Assembly (NCBI RefSeq): GCF_000383675.1
Contig: NZ_KB911826.1
Coordinates: 124,001 to 188,000 of the forward strand
Direction of reading: 5' to 3'
DNA: 64,000 bases
Source: Terracoccus sp. 273MFTsu3.1
Lineage (GTDB): Bacteria; Actinomycetota; Actinomycetes; Actinomycetales; Dermatophilaceae
In this document: positions 34,397 through 42,546 of the stretch, piece after piece
How the letters are laid out: each line of letters begins with the position of its first letter
Position numbering within the stretch: position 1 is the first letter of the stretch
The notes under the pieces: generated by a model
Databases searched by the model: none
Seen by the model: only the letters and a program-made list of their open reading frames with translations
What the model was told of the DNA's origin: nothing
Made by a program: the position numbers and the translations under genes

Positions 34397-35218
34397 ATGA
34401 AGTCGCTTCGCATCGCCGCCGCCACGACCCTCGCCCTCGCCCCGGCCGCCTTCCTCGCGGCCCCGGCCCACGCGGCCGACGCCACGGTCTCGATCCTCCA
34501 CGCCGTGCCCGGCGCGACGGTCGACGTCTACGCCAACGGCAAGGCCCTCCTGACGGACTTCAAGCCGGGCACGCTGACCGATCCGCTGATGCTTCCCGAG
34601 GGCACCTACGACCTCAAGGTCACGCAGGCCGGCGCGGGCGCCGGTGGCGCAGCCGTCATCGAGGCCAACGACGTCAAGGTGCCGGGCGGCGCCAACGTCA
34701 CCGTCGTCGCGCACCTGTCCGAGGCCGGCAAGCCGGTCCTCACGCCCTTCGTCAACGACACGTCCACGATCGATGCCGGCAAGGCGCGGATCACCGTGCG
34801 CCACACGGCCGCCGCCCCGGCAGTCGACGTCCGGGCCAACGGCACGGTGGCGTTCAAGAACCTCACCAACCCGAACGAGGCCAAGGCCGACCTGCCCGCC
34901 GGCACGATCTCGGCCGACGTCGTCCTCGCGGGGACCGACACCGTCGCGATCGGCCCGGCCGACCTCGACCTCAAGGAGGGCACCAACACGATCGTGTACG
35001 CGTGGGGCAGCGCCGCCGACAAGAACCTCGAGCTCGCAGTCCAGACCCTCTCCGGCATGCACTCGGCCCCGGGCGGCGTCCCGGCCGGGGCCGGCGGCCA
35101 GGCCGCTGCGGCGCGGGAGTCCTCCGATGTCGCTCGCTACGCGGCCGTCATCGGCGCCGCTGCCGCCGCAGGCGGGCTCGTCCTCGTGTCGCGCCGCCGG
35201 GCCGCCGGGGTCCGCTGA
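34397..35218 (+). CDS. DUF4397-domain surface protein with C-terminal membrane anchor
   Basis: A 273-residue exported protein. The signal peptide ends AAPAHA at about residue 26; tandem Ig-like DUF4397 repeats follow (SILHAVPGATVDVYANGK and VRHTAAAPAVDVRANGT begin the two units). The C terminus has a hydrophobic helix (YAAVIGAAAAAGGLVLVSRRR), a membrane anchor with positive stop. No clear LPXTG precedes the helix, so sorting by the adjacent sortase is uncertain. A ribosome site GGAAAGGA precedes the ATG at 34397. It likely works at the surface with the fasciclin protein. Confidence 0.88.
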   Translation: MKSLRIAAATTLALAPAAFLAAPAHAADATVSILHAVPGATVDVYANGKALLTDFKPGTLTDPLMLPEGTYDLKVTQAGAGAGGAAVIEANDVKVPGGANVTVVAHLSEAGKPVLTPFVNDTSTIDAGKARITVRHTAAAPAVDVRANGTVAFKNLTNPNEAKADLPAGTISADVVLAGTDTVAIGPADLDLKEGTNTIVYAWGSAADKNLELAVQTLSGMHSAPGGVPAGAGGQAAAARESSDVARYAAVIGAAAAAGGLVLVSRRRAAGVR

Positions 35219-35248
35219 CCCGGTACGCACCCGTCACGAACGACCGAG

Positions 35249-36013
35249 ATGAACCGCACCGTCGACCCCGGACCGGGTCGCTCCCGGGCCCGGGCATCGA
35301 GCCCGTCCAGGGGGGTGGCCGCCGCGCTCGCGGCCGCTCTCCTGGCGGGCGTGGGCGTGGCGTGGCTGACGCGTGACTCGGATGCCGCCCTCCCAGCGGC
35401 GTCGGTGGCGGGCGTCACCAGCACCGCGGCACGCCCCGCCGGCGACCCCACGACCCCTGCCCCGCAACCGGGGTCGCCGGGGTCGGGGTCGCCGGCCGGG
35501 ACGGACGGCTCGGCCGGTCCGGCACGACCAGCGGTCCACCCGGCGACGCAGCAGGCGGGTGCGACCGCGGCAGTCCCCGACCGCCTGACGATCCGCCGTC
35601 TCGGCATCGACATGCGGGTCGTGCCGGTGGGCGTCGCCCGTGACGGCGAGATGGCGCTGCCGGAGACGCCTGCGCAGGTGGGCTGGTACCGCTACGGCCC
35701 CCGACCCGGCGACGACGCCGGGTCGACGGTCCTCGCGGCCCACCTCGACATGCCGGGCTACGGCATCGGCCCCATCGCCACTGTCGAGGAGCTGCGCACG
35801 GGCGACGTCATCACGGTGCGGTCGGGCGAGGTGACGAGGCGGTACGCCGTGACGTCGGTGGCCAGCGTCCGCAAGACGACGCTCGACCTCGCGGCACTCT
35901 TCGCCCGCGACGGGCCGGCCCTGCTCCACGTCGTGACGTGCGGCGGCGACTTCGACCGCGAACGGCGTCGCTACGACGAGAACGTCGTCGTGACCGCCGA
36001 GCCGCTCGCATGA
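35249..36013 (+). CDS. Class F sortase
   Basis: A 254-residue membrane-tethered transpeptidase. One N-terminal helix (GVAAALAAALLAGVGVAWL, about 22-40) is followed by a Pro/Gly linker and a sortase domain from about 108. The catalytic triad is His165 (AAHLDMPG), Cys231 (VVTCGGDFD) and Arg near 240 (RERRRYDENVVV). The YRYGPRPGDD segment and overall pattern match class F enzymes of actinobacteria. The sorting signal it recognises is not obvious in the two preceding surface proteins. Its stop overlaps the ATGA of the ECF sigma gene, so the sortase and sigma factor are coupled. Confidence 0.88.
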   Translation: MNRTVDPGPGRSRARASSPSRGVAAALAAALLAGVGVAWLTRDSDAALPAASVAGVTSTAARPAGDPTTPAPQPGSPGSGSPAGTDGSAGPARPAVHPATQQAGATAAVPDRLTIRRLGIDMRVVPVGVARDGEMALPETPAQVGWYRYGPRPGDDAGSTVLAAHLDMPGYGIGPIATVEELRTGDVITVRSGEVTRRYAVTSVASVRKTTLDLAALFARDGPALLHVVTCGGDFDRERRRYDENVVVTAEPLA

Positions 36014-36609
36014 GCCCCACGTGGTTAGGTGGGTCCGTGCACGTGCACGACGATCCTGACGTCGAGTCCGCCGAGCTCGCCGTCCGGCTGTCCGGTGGGG
36101 ACCGCGAGGCCCTGGCCGAGATGTACCGCCGCTGGTCCCCCCTCGTGCACACCATCGCCCTGCGTGCCCTCGGTGCCAGGGAGGACGCCGAGGACGTCGT
36201 CCAGCAGGTCTTCGTCGCCGCGTGGCGTGGCCGGGCGACGTTGCGACCCGACCAGGGGTCACCCGCCGCCTGGCTCGTCGGCATCACGAAGCACCGGATC
36301 GCCGACGTCCGCACGCAGCGCTACCGCACCCACCGCAACCTGCAGGCGGTCGCGTCCGAGGTCGTCACGGAGCAGGCGCCCACCCACGAGGCAGACTGGG
36401 CCGAGCGACTGCTTCTCGTGCACGAGCTGGAACGCATGGGCGATCCTCGAGCGACCGTGCTCCGAATGGCGTTCCTGGAGGACCGCACGCAGGAGGAGAT
36501 CGCCCGCACGCTGGAGATGCCCCTCGGCACCGTCAAGAGCCACGTCAGGCGAGGGCTGCTCGAGCTGAGAGACCGACTCAAGGAGGTGGAACGTGTCGCA
36601 TCCGACTGA
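36010..36609 (+). CDS. ECF sigma factor, SigK/SigL-like
   Basis: A 199-residue ECF sigma factor. Region 2 (about 20-90) includes LAEMYRRWSPLVHTIALRALG and EDAEDVVQQVFVAAWRG; region 4 (about 130-190) has MAFLEDRTQEEIARTLEMPLGTVKSHVRRGL. The ATG at 36010 overlaps the sortase stop; GTG at 36037 is an alternative start. The anti-sigma gene overlaps its 3' end by 17 bases. By analogy with mycobacterial SigK, it would transcribe the fasciclin-family surface genes upstream, possibly including its own operon. No unambiguous shared promoter box was found by eye. Confidence 0.9.
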   Translation: MSPTWLGGSVHVHDDPDVESAELAVRLSGGDREALAEMYRRWSPLVHTIALRALGAREDAEDVVQQVFVAAWRGRATLRPDQGSPAAWLVGITKHRIADVRTQRYRTHRNLQAVASEVVTEQAPTHEADWAERLLLVHELERMGDPRATVLRMAFLEDRTQEEIARTLEMPLGTVKSHVRRGLLELRDRLKEVERVASD

Positions 36610-37348
36610 CGACGAGCTCGTCGACCTCGCCCTCGGCGAACCCGTCGACGCCGAGCGTTCCGCCCACGTCGCCACCTGCGGCCAGTGCTCCGCGACCGTG
36701 GAGCAGCTGCGTCGCACCGTGCGCCTCGCGAGCGGCCCGGTGTCGTATGCCGGGTGGCAGGCTCCCGACGACGCCGTCTGGGCGCGGGTGGCCGCTGAGA
36801 TCGACGCCGACGACCCGCCGGTGGCAGAGGTGCCCGAGACCGCGAACGCGGCGTCGTCCCCCGACGTGGCGGCCCACGACATCCGCGTCGCCCGTGACGG
36901 CGCGCGGCGACCGTCGCGCCGCCGCACCGCCGCGTGGGCCGGCGCGCTCGTCGCTGCCAGCCTGGTCGTGGGCCTGCTCGCCGGGCGGGCCATCTGGAGC
37001 CCGAACGAGAGCGGGAGCGTCTCGCAGGTCGCCCTGAAGACCCTCGACACGCGCCAGCGGGAGGGAGAGGCCTCGGTCGTGCGGACCGGGGACGGGCTCG
37101 ACCTCAACGTCGTCACCGACCGTCCGCTCGACGCCGGCGACGGCTACCTCGAGGTCTGGCTCATCAACGCCGACGGCAAACGGATGGTCTCCGTCGGGGT
37201 GCTGCGACCCGGCGAGACGGGCACCTTCCCGATCAGCCAGGCGCTCATCGACCAGGGGTACGTCGTCGTCGACATCTCCAAGGAGCAGTTCGACGACAAG
37301 CCGGCCCACTCGGGCGACAGCCTGCTGAGGGGCAAGCTGCCCGCCTGA
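36593..37348 (+). CDS. Membrane anti-sigma factor, RskA-like
   Basis: A 251-residue regulator holding its cognate ECF sigma factor at the membrane. The cytoplasmic anti-sigma domain carries a zinc-type motif His25-x3-Cys29-x2-Cys32 (AHVATCGQC); one TM helix spans about 113-134 (AAWAGALVAASLVVGLLAG); the extracellular C terminus is an RskA domain (GYLEVWLINADGKRMVSVGVL, GTFPISQALIDQG). Regulated proteolysis probably releases the sigma factor. GTG at 36593 overlaps the sigma gene by 17 bases. It ends three bases from the convergent MarR stop. Confidence 0.92.
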   Translation: MSHPTDDELVDLALGEPVDAERSAHVATCGQCSATVEQLRRTVRLASGPVSYAGWQAPDDAVWARVAAEIDADDPPVAEVPETANAASSPDVAAHDIRVARDGARRPSRRRTAAWAGALVAASLVVGLLAGRAIWSPNESGSVSQVALKTLDTRQREGEASVVRTGDGLDLNVVTDRPLDAGDGYLEVWLINADGKRMVSVGVLRPGETGTFPISQALIDQGYVVVDISKEQFDDKPAHSGDSLLRGKLPA

Positions 37349-37351
37349 GCG

Positions 37352-37924
37352 TCACGTCATGAGGTTCTTCATCGCGGCGGTCGCACCCCTGAGGTAGCGC
37401 TCGACGACGACGCGGTCGCCCTCGGACAGGGTCGCGTCGAGGGCCGCGAGGCTCTCGAACATCGGCGTCATCCGGGCGAGCACCTCGGCGCGGCCGCGCT
37501 CGGTGATGACCACCTCGGTGCGTCGGCCGTCGCCGGGGTGTGAGCGACGCTCCGCGTGCCCGTGGCCGACGAGGCGGTCGACGACGCCGGACGACGCGGC
37601 CGACGTCACCCCGAGCACTTTGGCGAGGTCGACGGGACCGATGGGTCCGCGCATGAGGTGGCGGAGCGAGTGCAGCTCCGACGTGCTGAGGCCCGCCTTG
37701 CGGGCGACGACCGCAGGGACGGTCTCGGACACCTCGACGAGCTCCTGCAGGGCCGTGAGGGTGCCCGTCGTGCGCCACTCGGGCACGCCGGGAACGAGGC
37801 CGACCTCGGGCGGCCCGTCCGCCCGGGCGTGCTGCCCGCCGTCGGCGGCCGCACCCTTCGAGCGGCGGGCACGGCTCGGAGCCGGCTGTTGGCCGACGGT
37901 CTGTTTGCTGCTAATGTCACTCAC
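37352..37924 (-). CDS. MarR-family transcriptional regulator
   Basis: A 190-residue winged-helix regulator. A 50-residue polar N-terminal extension precedes the MarR domain: AGLSTSELHSLRHLMRGPIGPVDLAKVLGVTSAASSGVVDRLVGHGHAER with the wing HPGDGRRTEVVITERG (quoted in parts). The start is GTG 37924 or TTG 37927, both directly next to the operator-like palindrome, suggesting a nearly leaderless transcript. It is divergent from the MMPL transporter gene and most likely represses it. Confidence 0.85.
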   Translation of the reverse strand: MSDISSKQTVGQQPAPSRARRSKGAAADGGQHARADGPPEVGLVPGVPEWRTTGTLTALQELVEVSETVPAVVARKAGLSTSELHSLRHLMRGPIGPVDLAKVLGVTSAASSGVVDRLVGHGHAERRSHPGDGRRTEVVITERGRAEVLARMTPMFESLAALDATLSEGDRVVVERYLRGATAAMKNLMT

Positions 37925-37928
37925 CAAC

Positions 37929-37943
37929 TTAGTAATCTACTGA
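37929..37943. promoter_or_regulatory. MarR operator candidate between marR-like and MMPL genes
   Basis: Near-palindrome TTAGTAatcTACTGA in an A/T-rich window, directly between the divergent starts. One position of the six-base arms differs. Location supports control of both promoters by the MarR protein. Confidence 0.6.
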
Positions 37944-37978
37944 GTAACCCGATGAACCATCTTAACTGGAGGTGTGGC

Positions 37979-40096
37979 GTGCGTTCGGTGACCGACAGGA
38001 TCACGCGCAAGTGGTGGGCCGTGGCGATCGTCGTCCTGGCCCTGGCAGGAGCGATGGGCGTCGTGAGCGCCGTGGGCGAGGCGCAGCGCACCTCGGCCTC
38101 GACCGATGCCCTGCCGATCGGATCCGACAGCGCAGCGGCGCTCGCGATGCGCGACCGGCTGCCCGAGGCCGAGGGCTCCACGGCCGTCGTCCTCTTCAGC
38201 AAGGGCTCCGGCACGCTGACCGCCGCCGACCTGGCGGCCGTCGAGGGACGCGTCGCCCAGGTCCCCGGCGCCGGCCGTGCCCCGCTCCAGCGCAGCGAGG
38301 ACGGCACGGCCGCGCTCGCGATCGTGCCCGTCGACGCCACGGACGCCACGGAGACGGCAGCCCTCGTGGGCGACATCCGAGAGGTGGTCAAGGCCGACCT
38401 GCCCGAGGGCGTCACGGCCCAGGTCACCGGGCCGGCCGCCGTCCAGGCCGACCTCGCCGCGGTCTTCGAGGGCGCCAACACGCGTCTGCTCATCGCCACC
38501 GCCTCCGTCGTCGCCCTGCTGCTCGTGCTGACCTACCGCAGCCCGATCCTCTGGATCTTCCCGCTCGTCGTCGTCGGTGTCGCGGACCGACTCGCGGCCG
38601 TGGTCGCGACACACACGCTCGCGGCATTCTCCATCGTGTGGGACGAGTCGACCATCGGCATCCTCTCGGTCCTCGTCTTCGGCGCCGGCACCGACTACGC
38701 CCTGCTGCTCATCTCGCGCTACCGGGACGAGCTCCGCAGCCACGCCGACCGGCGGGAGGCCATGTCCGTGGCCCTTCGCCGCACGTCCGAGGCCGTCCTG
38801 TCGAGCGCCGTCACCGTCGTCATCGGCCTGCTGACGCTGCTGCTCTCCCTGTTCCCGGCGACGCGCGGCCTGGGCCTCGCCTGCGCCGTTGGTGTCGTCG
38901 TCGTCGCGGCCTTCGTCCTGCTCGTCCTCCCGGCGGCCCTCGTCCTCTTCGACCGCTGGATCTTCTGGCCCAAGGTTCCCCGCGAGGGCGAGGCCGCTCT
39001 GGCCGACGGCCACTCGCTGTGGCGCCGCGTCGGCGACCGCGTCGCCGCGCACCCGAAGCGCATCATCAGCGTCACGCTCGTCGTGCTCGCGGTCATGGCG
39101 GCGGGCATCGCCGCGATCGACACCGGGCTCAAGCCCGCCGACCAGTTCCTCAGCAAGCCGGAGGCCATCGCCGCGAGCGAGCGGCTGGCCCAGTCCTTCC
39201 CTGCCGGCAGCGCCGACCCCGCCGTCATCGTCACGACGGCGGACCCTCAGGCCGTGACGGCCGCGGTGCAGGACGTCCCCGGCGTCGCCGGCGCCCGCAC
39301 CGTCAAGGAGGCGGACGGGGTGGCAGAGGTCGACGCCGTCATCGCGGCTGCGCCCGGATCGGACGAGGCGACCGACACCGTGCGGGCCCTGCGCGCGGCA
39401 CTCACGTCGCACCCGCAGAGCCACGTCGCCGGCACCGAGGCCGTGGCCCTCGACCAGGCGGAGGCGTCGTCGCGCGACCGGCTCGTCATCTTCCCGATCG
39501 TGCTCGCCCTCGTGCTGCTGGCCCTGGGCCTGCTGCTCCGCTCGGTCGTCGCACCGCTCGTCCTCGTCGCGACCGTCGTCGCCACCTTCCTCGCGAGCGT
39601 CGGGGCGTCGTGGTGGATCTTCACGAAGGTCTTCGGTTTCTCGGGCCTCGACGACAGCGCCCCGCTCTTCGCCTTCGTCTTCCTCGTGGCGCTCGGCGTC
39701 GACTACAACATCTTCCTCGTGACGCGGGCACGCGAGGAGTCGCGCCTGCACGGGTCGCGTCAGGGGATGCTGCGTGGCCTGGCCGCCACGGGCGGCGTCA
39801 TCACGAGCGCCGGCATCCTGCTCGCCGCGGTCTTCGCGGTGCTCGGTGTGCTGCCGCTCGTCGTGCTGGCCCAGATCGGGGTCATCATCTGCGTCGGCGT
39901 CCTGCTCGACACCCTCGTCGTGCGCACGCTTCTCGTCCCGGCCATCGCGGTCGTCCTCGGCGACCGCTTCTGGTGGCCGCGCCGAACGCACCCGGCCCCG
40001 TCGGGCCAGTCGACGACCGAGGGCGCCGGCCCTGCCGCCGATGCCAGTGCCGATGCCGATGCAGATGGCAGGACGAAAGTCGCGACAAACTCTTGA
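37979..40096 (+). CDS. MMPL-family RND transporter
   Basis: A 705-residue, about 12-TM transporter of the MMPL branch of the RND superfamily. An N-terminal helix (WWAVAIVVLALAGAMGVVSAV) is followed by a first periplasmic-type domain, a helix block containing GAGTDYALLLISRYRDEL, a second extracellular domain, and a second helix block with LGVDYNIFLVTRAREE; the GxDY motifs carry the proton-relay acids. The C-terminal tail is Asp/Ala-rich. GTG at 37979 follows GGAGGTG. Such proteins export lipids, siderophores or drugs in actinobacteria. Divergent MarR control suggests an inducible efflux role. Confidence 0.92.
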   Translation: MRSVTDRITRKWWAVAIVVLALAGAMGVVSAVGEAQRTSASTDALPIGSDSAAALAMRDRLPEAEGSTAVVLFSKGSGTLTAADLAAVEGRVAQVPGAGRAPLQRSEDGTAALAIVPVDATDATETAALVGDIREVVKADLPEGVTAQVTGPAAVQADLAAVFEGANTRLLIATASVVALLLVLTYRSPILWIFPLVVVGVADRLAAVVATHTLAAFSIVWDESTIGILSVLVFGAGTDYALLLISRYRDELRSHADRREAMSVALRRTSEAVLSSAVTVVIGLLTLLLSLFPATRGLGLACAVGVVVVAAFVLLVLPAALVLFDRWIFWPKVPREGEAALADGHSLWRRVGDRVAAHPKRIISVTLVVLAVMAAGIAAIDTGLKPADQFLSKPEAIAASERLAQSFPAGSADPAVIVTTADPQAVTAAVQDVPGVAGARTVKEADGVAEVDAVIAAAPGSDEATDTVRALRAALTSHPQSHVAGTEAVALDQAEASSRDRLVIFPIVLALVLLALGLLLRSVVAPLVLVATVVATFLASVGASWWIFTKVFGFSGLDDSAPLFAFVFLVALGVDYNIFLVTRAREESRLHGSRQGMLRGLAATGGVITSAGILLAAVFAVLGVLPLVVLAQIGVIICVGVLLDTLVVRTLLVPAIAVVLGDRFWWPRRTHPAPSGQSTTEGAGPAADASADADADGRTKVATNS

Positions 40097-40363
40097 CAGG
40101 GGGCGGCCGCGGCCGTTCAATCAAGGGGACGAACCTTCGACAAACCATGGACATACGAGGCAGATGCCTCAGCGGAAGCCTCGTCGTCCAGACCCCGCAG
40201 TCACCGTTTGACACCGCCACCCCTCGACAGCCCGTTGCGGTCGCGATCGATGCCCTCCCCGTCGATCGAGGCAGATCGTGGGCCGCGCGCCGGACTCCCT
40301 TCCGGTGCGTGGCCCACATCTGCATGGCGAGAGGCATCCGGCTTCGGCGTCGCGCTCCGCCGC
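40097..40363. other. 267-base gap without a gene
   Basis: The gap lies between convergent genes (MMPL and an acetyltransferase). It holds a small hairpin GAGGC-agat-GCCTC at about 40158-40171 and lower-GC text than usual. No ORF with a ribosome site or recognisable remnant was found. It may be decayed sequence. Confidence 0.4.
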
Positions 40364-40972
40364 TCAGACCGGCCATTCCTCGCGGAGCAGGCCCCACGTG
40401 TTGTCGTCGAGCCAGGTGCCGTCCTTGCCCAGCGACTTGGCCCGGATCGTGGCCTCGTGCCGCATGCCGATGCGGCGCAGCACCCGGTTCGAGGCGATGT
40501 TGTCGGCATAGGCATCAGCGGTGATCCGGCGCAGCCCCAGGTCGCGGAAGCCGATGACGAGCAGCTCAGCGGCCGCCTCGGCCGCCAGGCCGCGACCCTG
40601 GACGTCGGGGTGCAGCGCGTAGCCGATCGTCCCCTCCCACTCCTGCGCCGGCGCGCGGCCGATGCTGTGGCACGGCTCGAGCCGCATCATGACGTCACCG
40701 ACGACACGACCCGTACGACCCGTGCGCCGCTCCTCGACGGCGAGCGCGAGCAGCGGCTGGACCGCACCGGGCCGACCGCGCTCGATGCGCTGGGCGATGC
40801 GCTCGCGCACCTCGTCGTGGGTCAGGACGTCATGGCTGAGGTGGACGACGACCTCGGGCAGGCAGCGGTAGGCATGCACGGCATCGACGTCGTCGAGCGT
40901 CAGCGGGCGCAGCAGGAGGCGATCGGTGAGCCGCGGCCACACGAGCCGGGACAGGTCGGGAGACGCCGGCAC
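40364..40972 (-). CDS. GNAT acetyltransferase, RimJ/RimL type
   Basis: A 202-residue acetyltransferase of the RimJ/RimL subgroup, which acetylates protein N termini or small amines. It opens WPRLTDRLLLRPLTLDDVDAVHAYR, the acetyl-CoA site reads IGYALHPDVQGRGLAAEAAAELL, and the C-terminal signature is ADNIASNRVLRRIGMRHEA. The start GTG at 40972 shares one base with the TAG stop of the upstream hydrolase gene, so they are one unit. Confidence 0.88.
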   Translation of the reverse strand: MPASPDLSRLVWPRLTDRLLLRPLTLDDVDAVHAYRCLPEVVVHLSHDVLTHDEVRERIAQRIERGRPGAVQPLLALAVEERRTGRTGRVVGDVMMRLEPCHSIGRAPAQEWEGTIGYALHPDVQGRGLAAEAAAELLVIGFRDLGLRRITADAYADNIASNRVLRRIGMRHEATIRAKSLGKDGTWLDDNTWGLLREEWPV

Positions 40973-42378
40973 TAGCGCCAGCCGTCCGCGGCGACCCCGC
41001 CCGGCACGTCGCCGGCCGGGTCGTAGGGCGTACGCGTGAAGCGGAACGACGCGAGGTCGAGGTGCGACGGCGTGCCGTCGGCGGCACGCACGACCCGAAG
41101 CGGCTCGCCCGTGTAGTAGCCGTCCAGCCCCACCCAGACGTCGGGGCCGTCCGCGACGAAGCGCGAGCCGCGGGCCTGGCCGGGCTCACCGAGCACGAGA
41201 TGCTCTCCGACGACCTTCGCCATGGACACCGACGGCCCCCAGTGCCACGTTCCGACGAGCTCGAGGGCCGACGGGTCCCCCGATGCGAACCACGGCTCCG
41301 GCGCTCGTGGCTCGCGCGCGACGAACGCCGCGAGCAGCTCGGGGGCGATCTGGCCCATGCCGCTCGTCGTGTTGGTGACCACGACGACACCGTCACCGCT
41401 CTCGATCTCGACGCGCAGGCCCGCGAGGAAACCGGGCATCGAGCCGCCGTGGCCGGCATACCTCGTGCCGTCGACGTTCCAGACCTGCCAGCCGAGCCCG
41501 TGGGCGGTGGTCCAGGGCTGGCCGGGGTTGTCGTTGATCGTGTGGGGCTCGTACATCTCGGCGAGGGTGTCGGACGACAGGAGCTCGGCCGTGTCGCCCC
41601 CGGCGAACGTGGCCCAGCGCGCCAGGTCCTGCACCGTGGTCCAGAGCTGCCCGGCGGGGGCCATCGCGCCCGCGTCGTGCTCGGGCTCGGGCAGCAGGAC
41701 GTCGGCGAAGGGGTGCACCGCAAGACCCTGCGCGGCCCGGCCGCTGGGGCGGGTCGTCGTCCGGGACATGCCGAGCGGGTCGAGCAGGCCGCGCCGGACG
41801 ACCTCGAACCAGTCGACCCCGTGCGCCCGGGCCAGGAGCTCGCCCAGGGCCGCGAAGCCGACATTCGTGTAGTGGAATCGTCGACCGGCCCGGAAGCGCT
41901 GCCCCACAGGTGATCCCGCGACGCCGCCCGCGAGCGACTCCCAGTCACCCCCGGGCGTCCGCTCCCACCACGGGCCGTTCGTCTCGGCCTGCACCCCGCC
42001 CCCGTGCGAGAGCAGCTGGGCGATCGTTGCCCCGCCGAACCGCGAGCCGGGCACGTGGTCCTCGAACCGGTCGAGCAGGTCGACCCGGCCGGCATCGCGC
42101 AGGCGCATGACAGCCACGGCCACGAAGGTCTTCGTGATGGAGCCCATCCGGTACTGCGTGTCGGCGTCGGCCGGCTGCCCGCCGAGGCGGCCGTCGAGAG
42201 TGCCGATGGCGTCGGACCACACGAGAGCGCCGCCACGCACGATCCCGGCGGCGACCGAGGGCAGGCGACCACGGCGCTGCTCGGTCGCGAGGAGGTGGTG
42301 CAGGTGGCGGGCGGTGACGGGGTCGATCACGCCGTCGGTGCCCGGGACGTCGGCGGCGCTGCGCGGGTCGGTGCTCAC
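40972..42378 (-). CDS. Beta-lactamase-fold serine hydrolase
   Basis: A 468-residue serine hydrolase of the class C beta-lactamase/esterase group. The catalytic SxxK is Ser80-Lys83 (GSITKTF), the YxN motif is Tyr170-Asn172 (HYTNVGF), and the third motif is HGG in AGHGGSMPG. No signal peptide is present with the GTG at 42378 (GGAG six bases upstream), so it appears cytoplasmic; a longer frame to 42480 also lacks a convincing signal. The C-terminal 120 residues form an extra beta-rich domain. Esterase or peptidase action is more likely than antibiotic resistance. Confidence 0.85.
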   Translation of the reverse strand: MSTDPRSAADVPGTDGVIDPVTARHLHHLLATEQRRGRLPSVAAGIVRGGALVWSDAIGTLDGRLGGQPADADTQYRMGSITKTFVAVAVMRLRDAGRVDLLDRFEDHVPGSRFGGATIAQLLSHGGGVQAETNGPWWERTPGGDWESLAGGVAGSPVGQRFRAGRRFHYTNVGFAALGELLARAHGVDWFEVVRRGLLDPLGMSRTTTRPSGRAAQGLAVHPFADVLLPEPEHDAGAMAPAGQLWTTVQDLARWATFAGGDTAELLSSDTLAEMYEPHTINDNPGQPWTTAHGLGWQVWNVDGTRYAGHGGSMPGFLAGLRVEIESGDGVVVVTNTTSGMGQIAPELLAAFVAREPRAPEPWFASGDPSALELVGTWHWGPSVSMAKVVGEHLVLGEPGQARGSRFVADGPDVWVGLDGYYTGEPLRVVRAADGTPSHLDLASFRFTRTPYDPAGDVPGGVAADGWR

Positions 42379-42467
42379 CCGCTCCAGCCTAGGCCGGGGG
42401 TCTCTGGCGTGGCGCAGGCCACCCCGGCAGGATGGGACGGCGGCCCCACGGTCGCCCCGCATCGGAT

Positions 42468-42483
42468 ATCTTGACATCAAGAT
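42468..42483. promoter_or_regulatory. Perfect operator-like palindrome upstream of icd
   Basis: ATCTTGA-ca-TCAAGAT has perfect 7-bp arms and lies 64 bases before the icd start, in the only A/T-rich patch of the 168-base intergenic region (42379-42546). It also faces the divergent hydrolase gene. The cognate regulator is not identified here. Confidence 0.65.
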
Positions 42484-42546
42484 TTATTCGGGGATCCTCG
42501 AAGACCGGATCTCGGCACGAACAGCAACCCGAACGGAGCACCCGCG

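Noticed and set aside
40972-42378. Antibiotic-resistance beta-lactamase
   Set aside because: No signal peptide and the pattern is of the broader serine hydrolase/esterase group.
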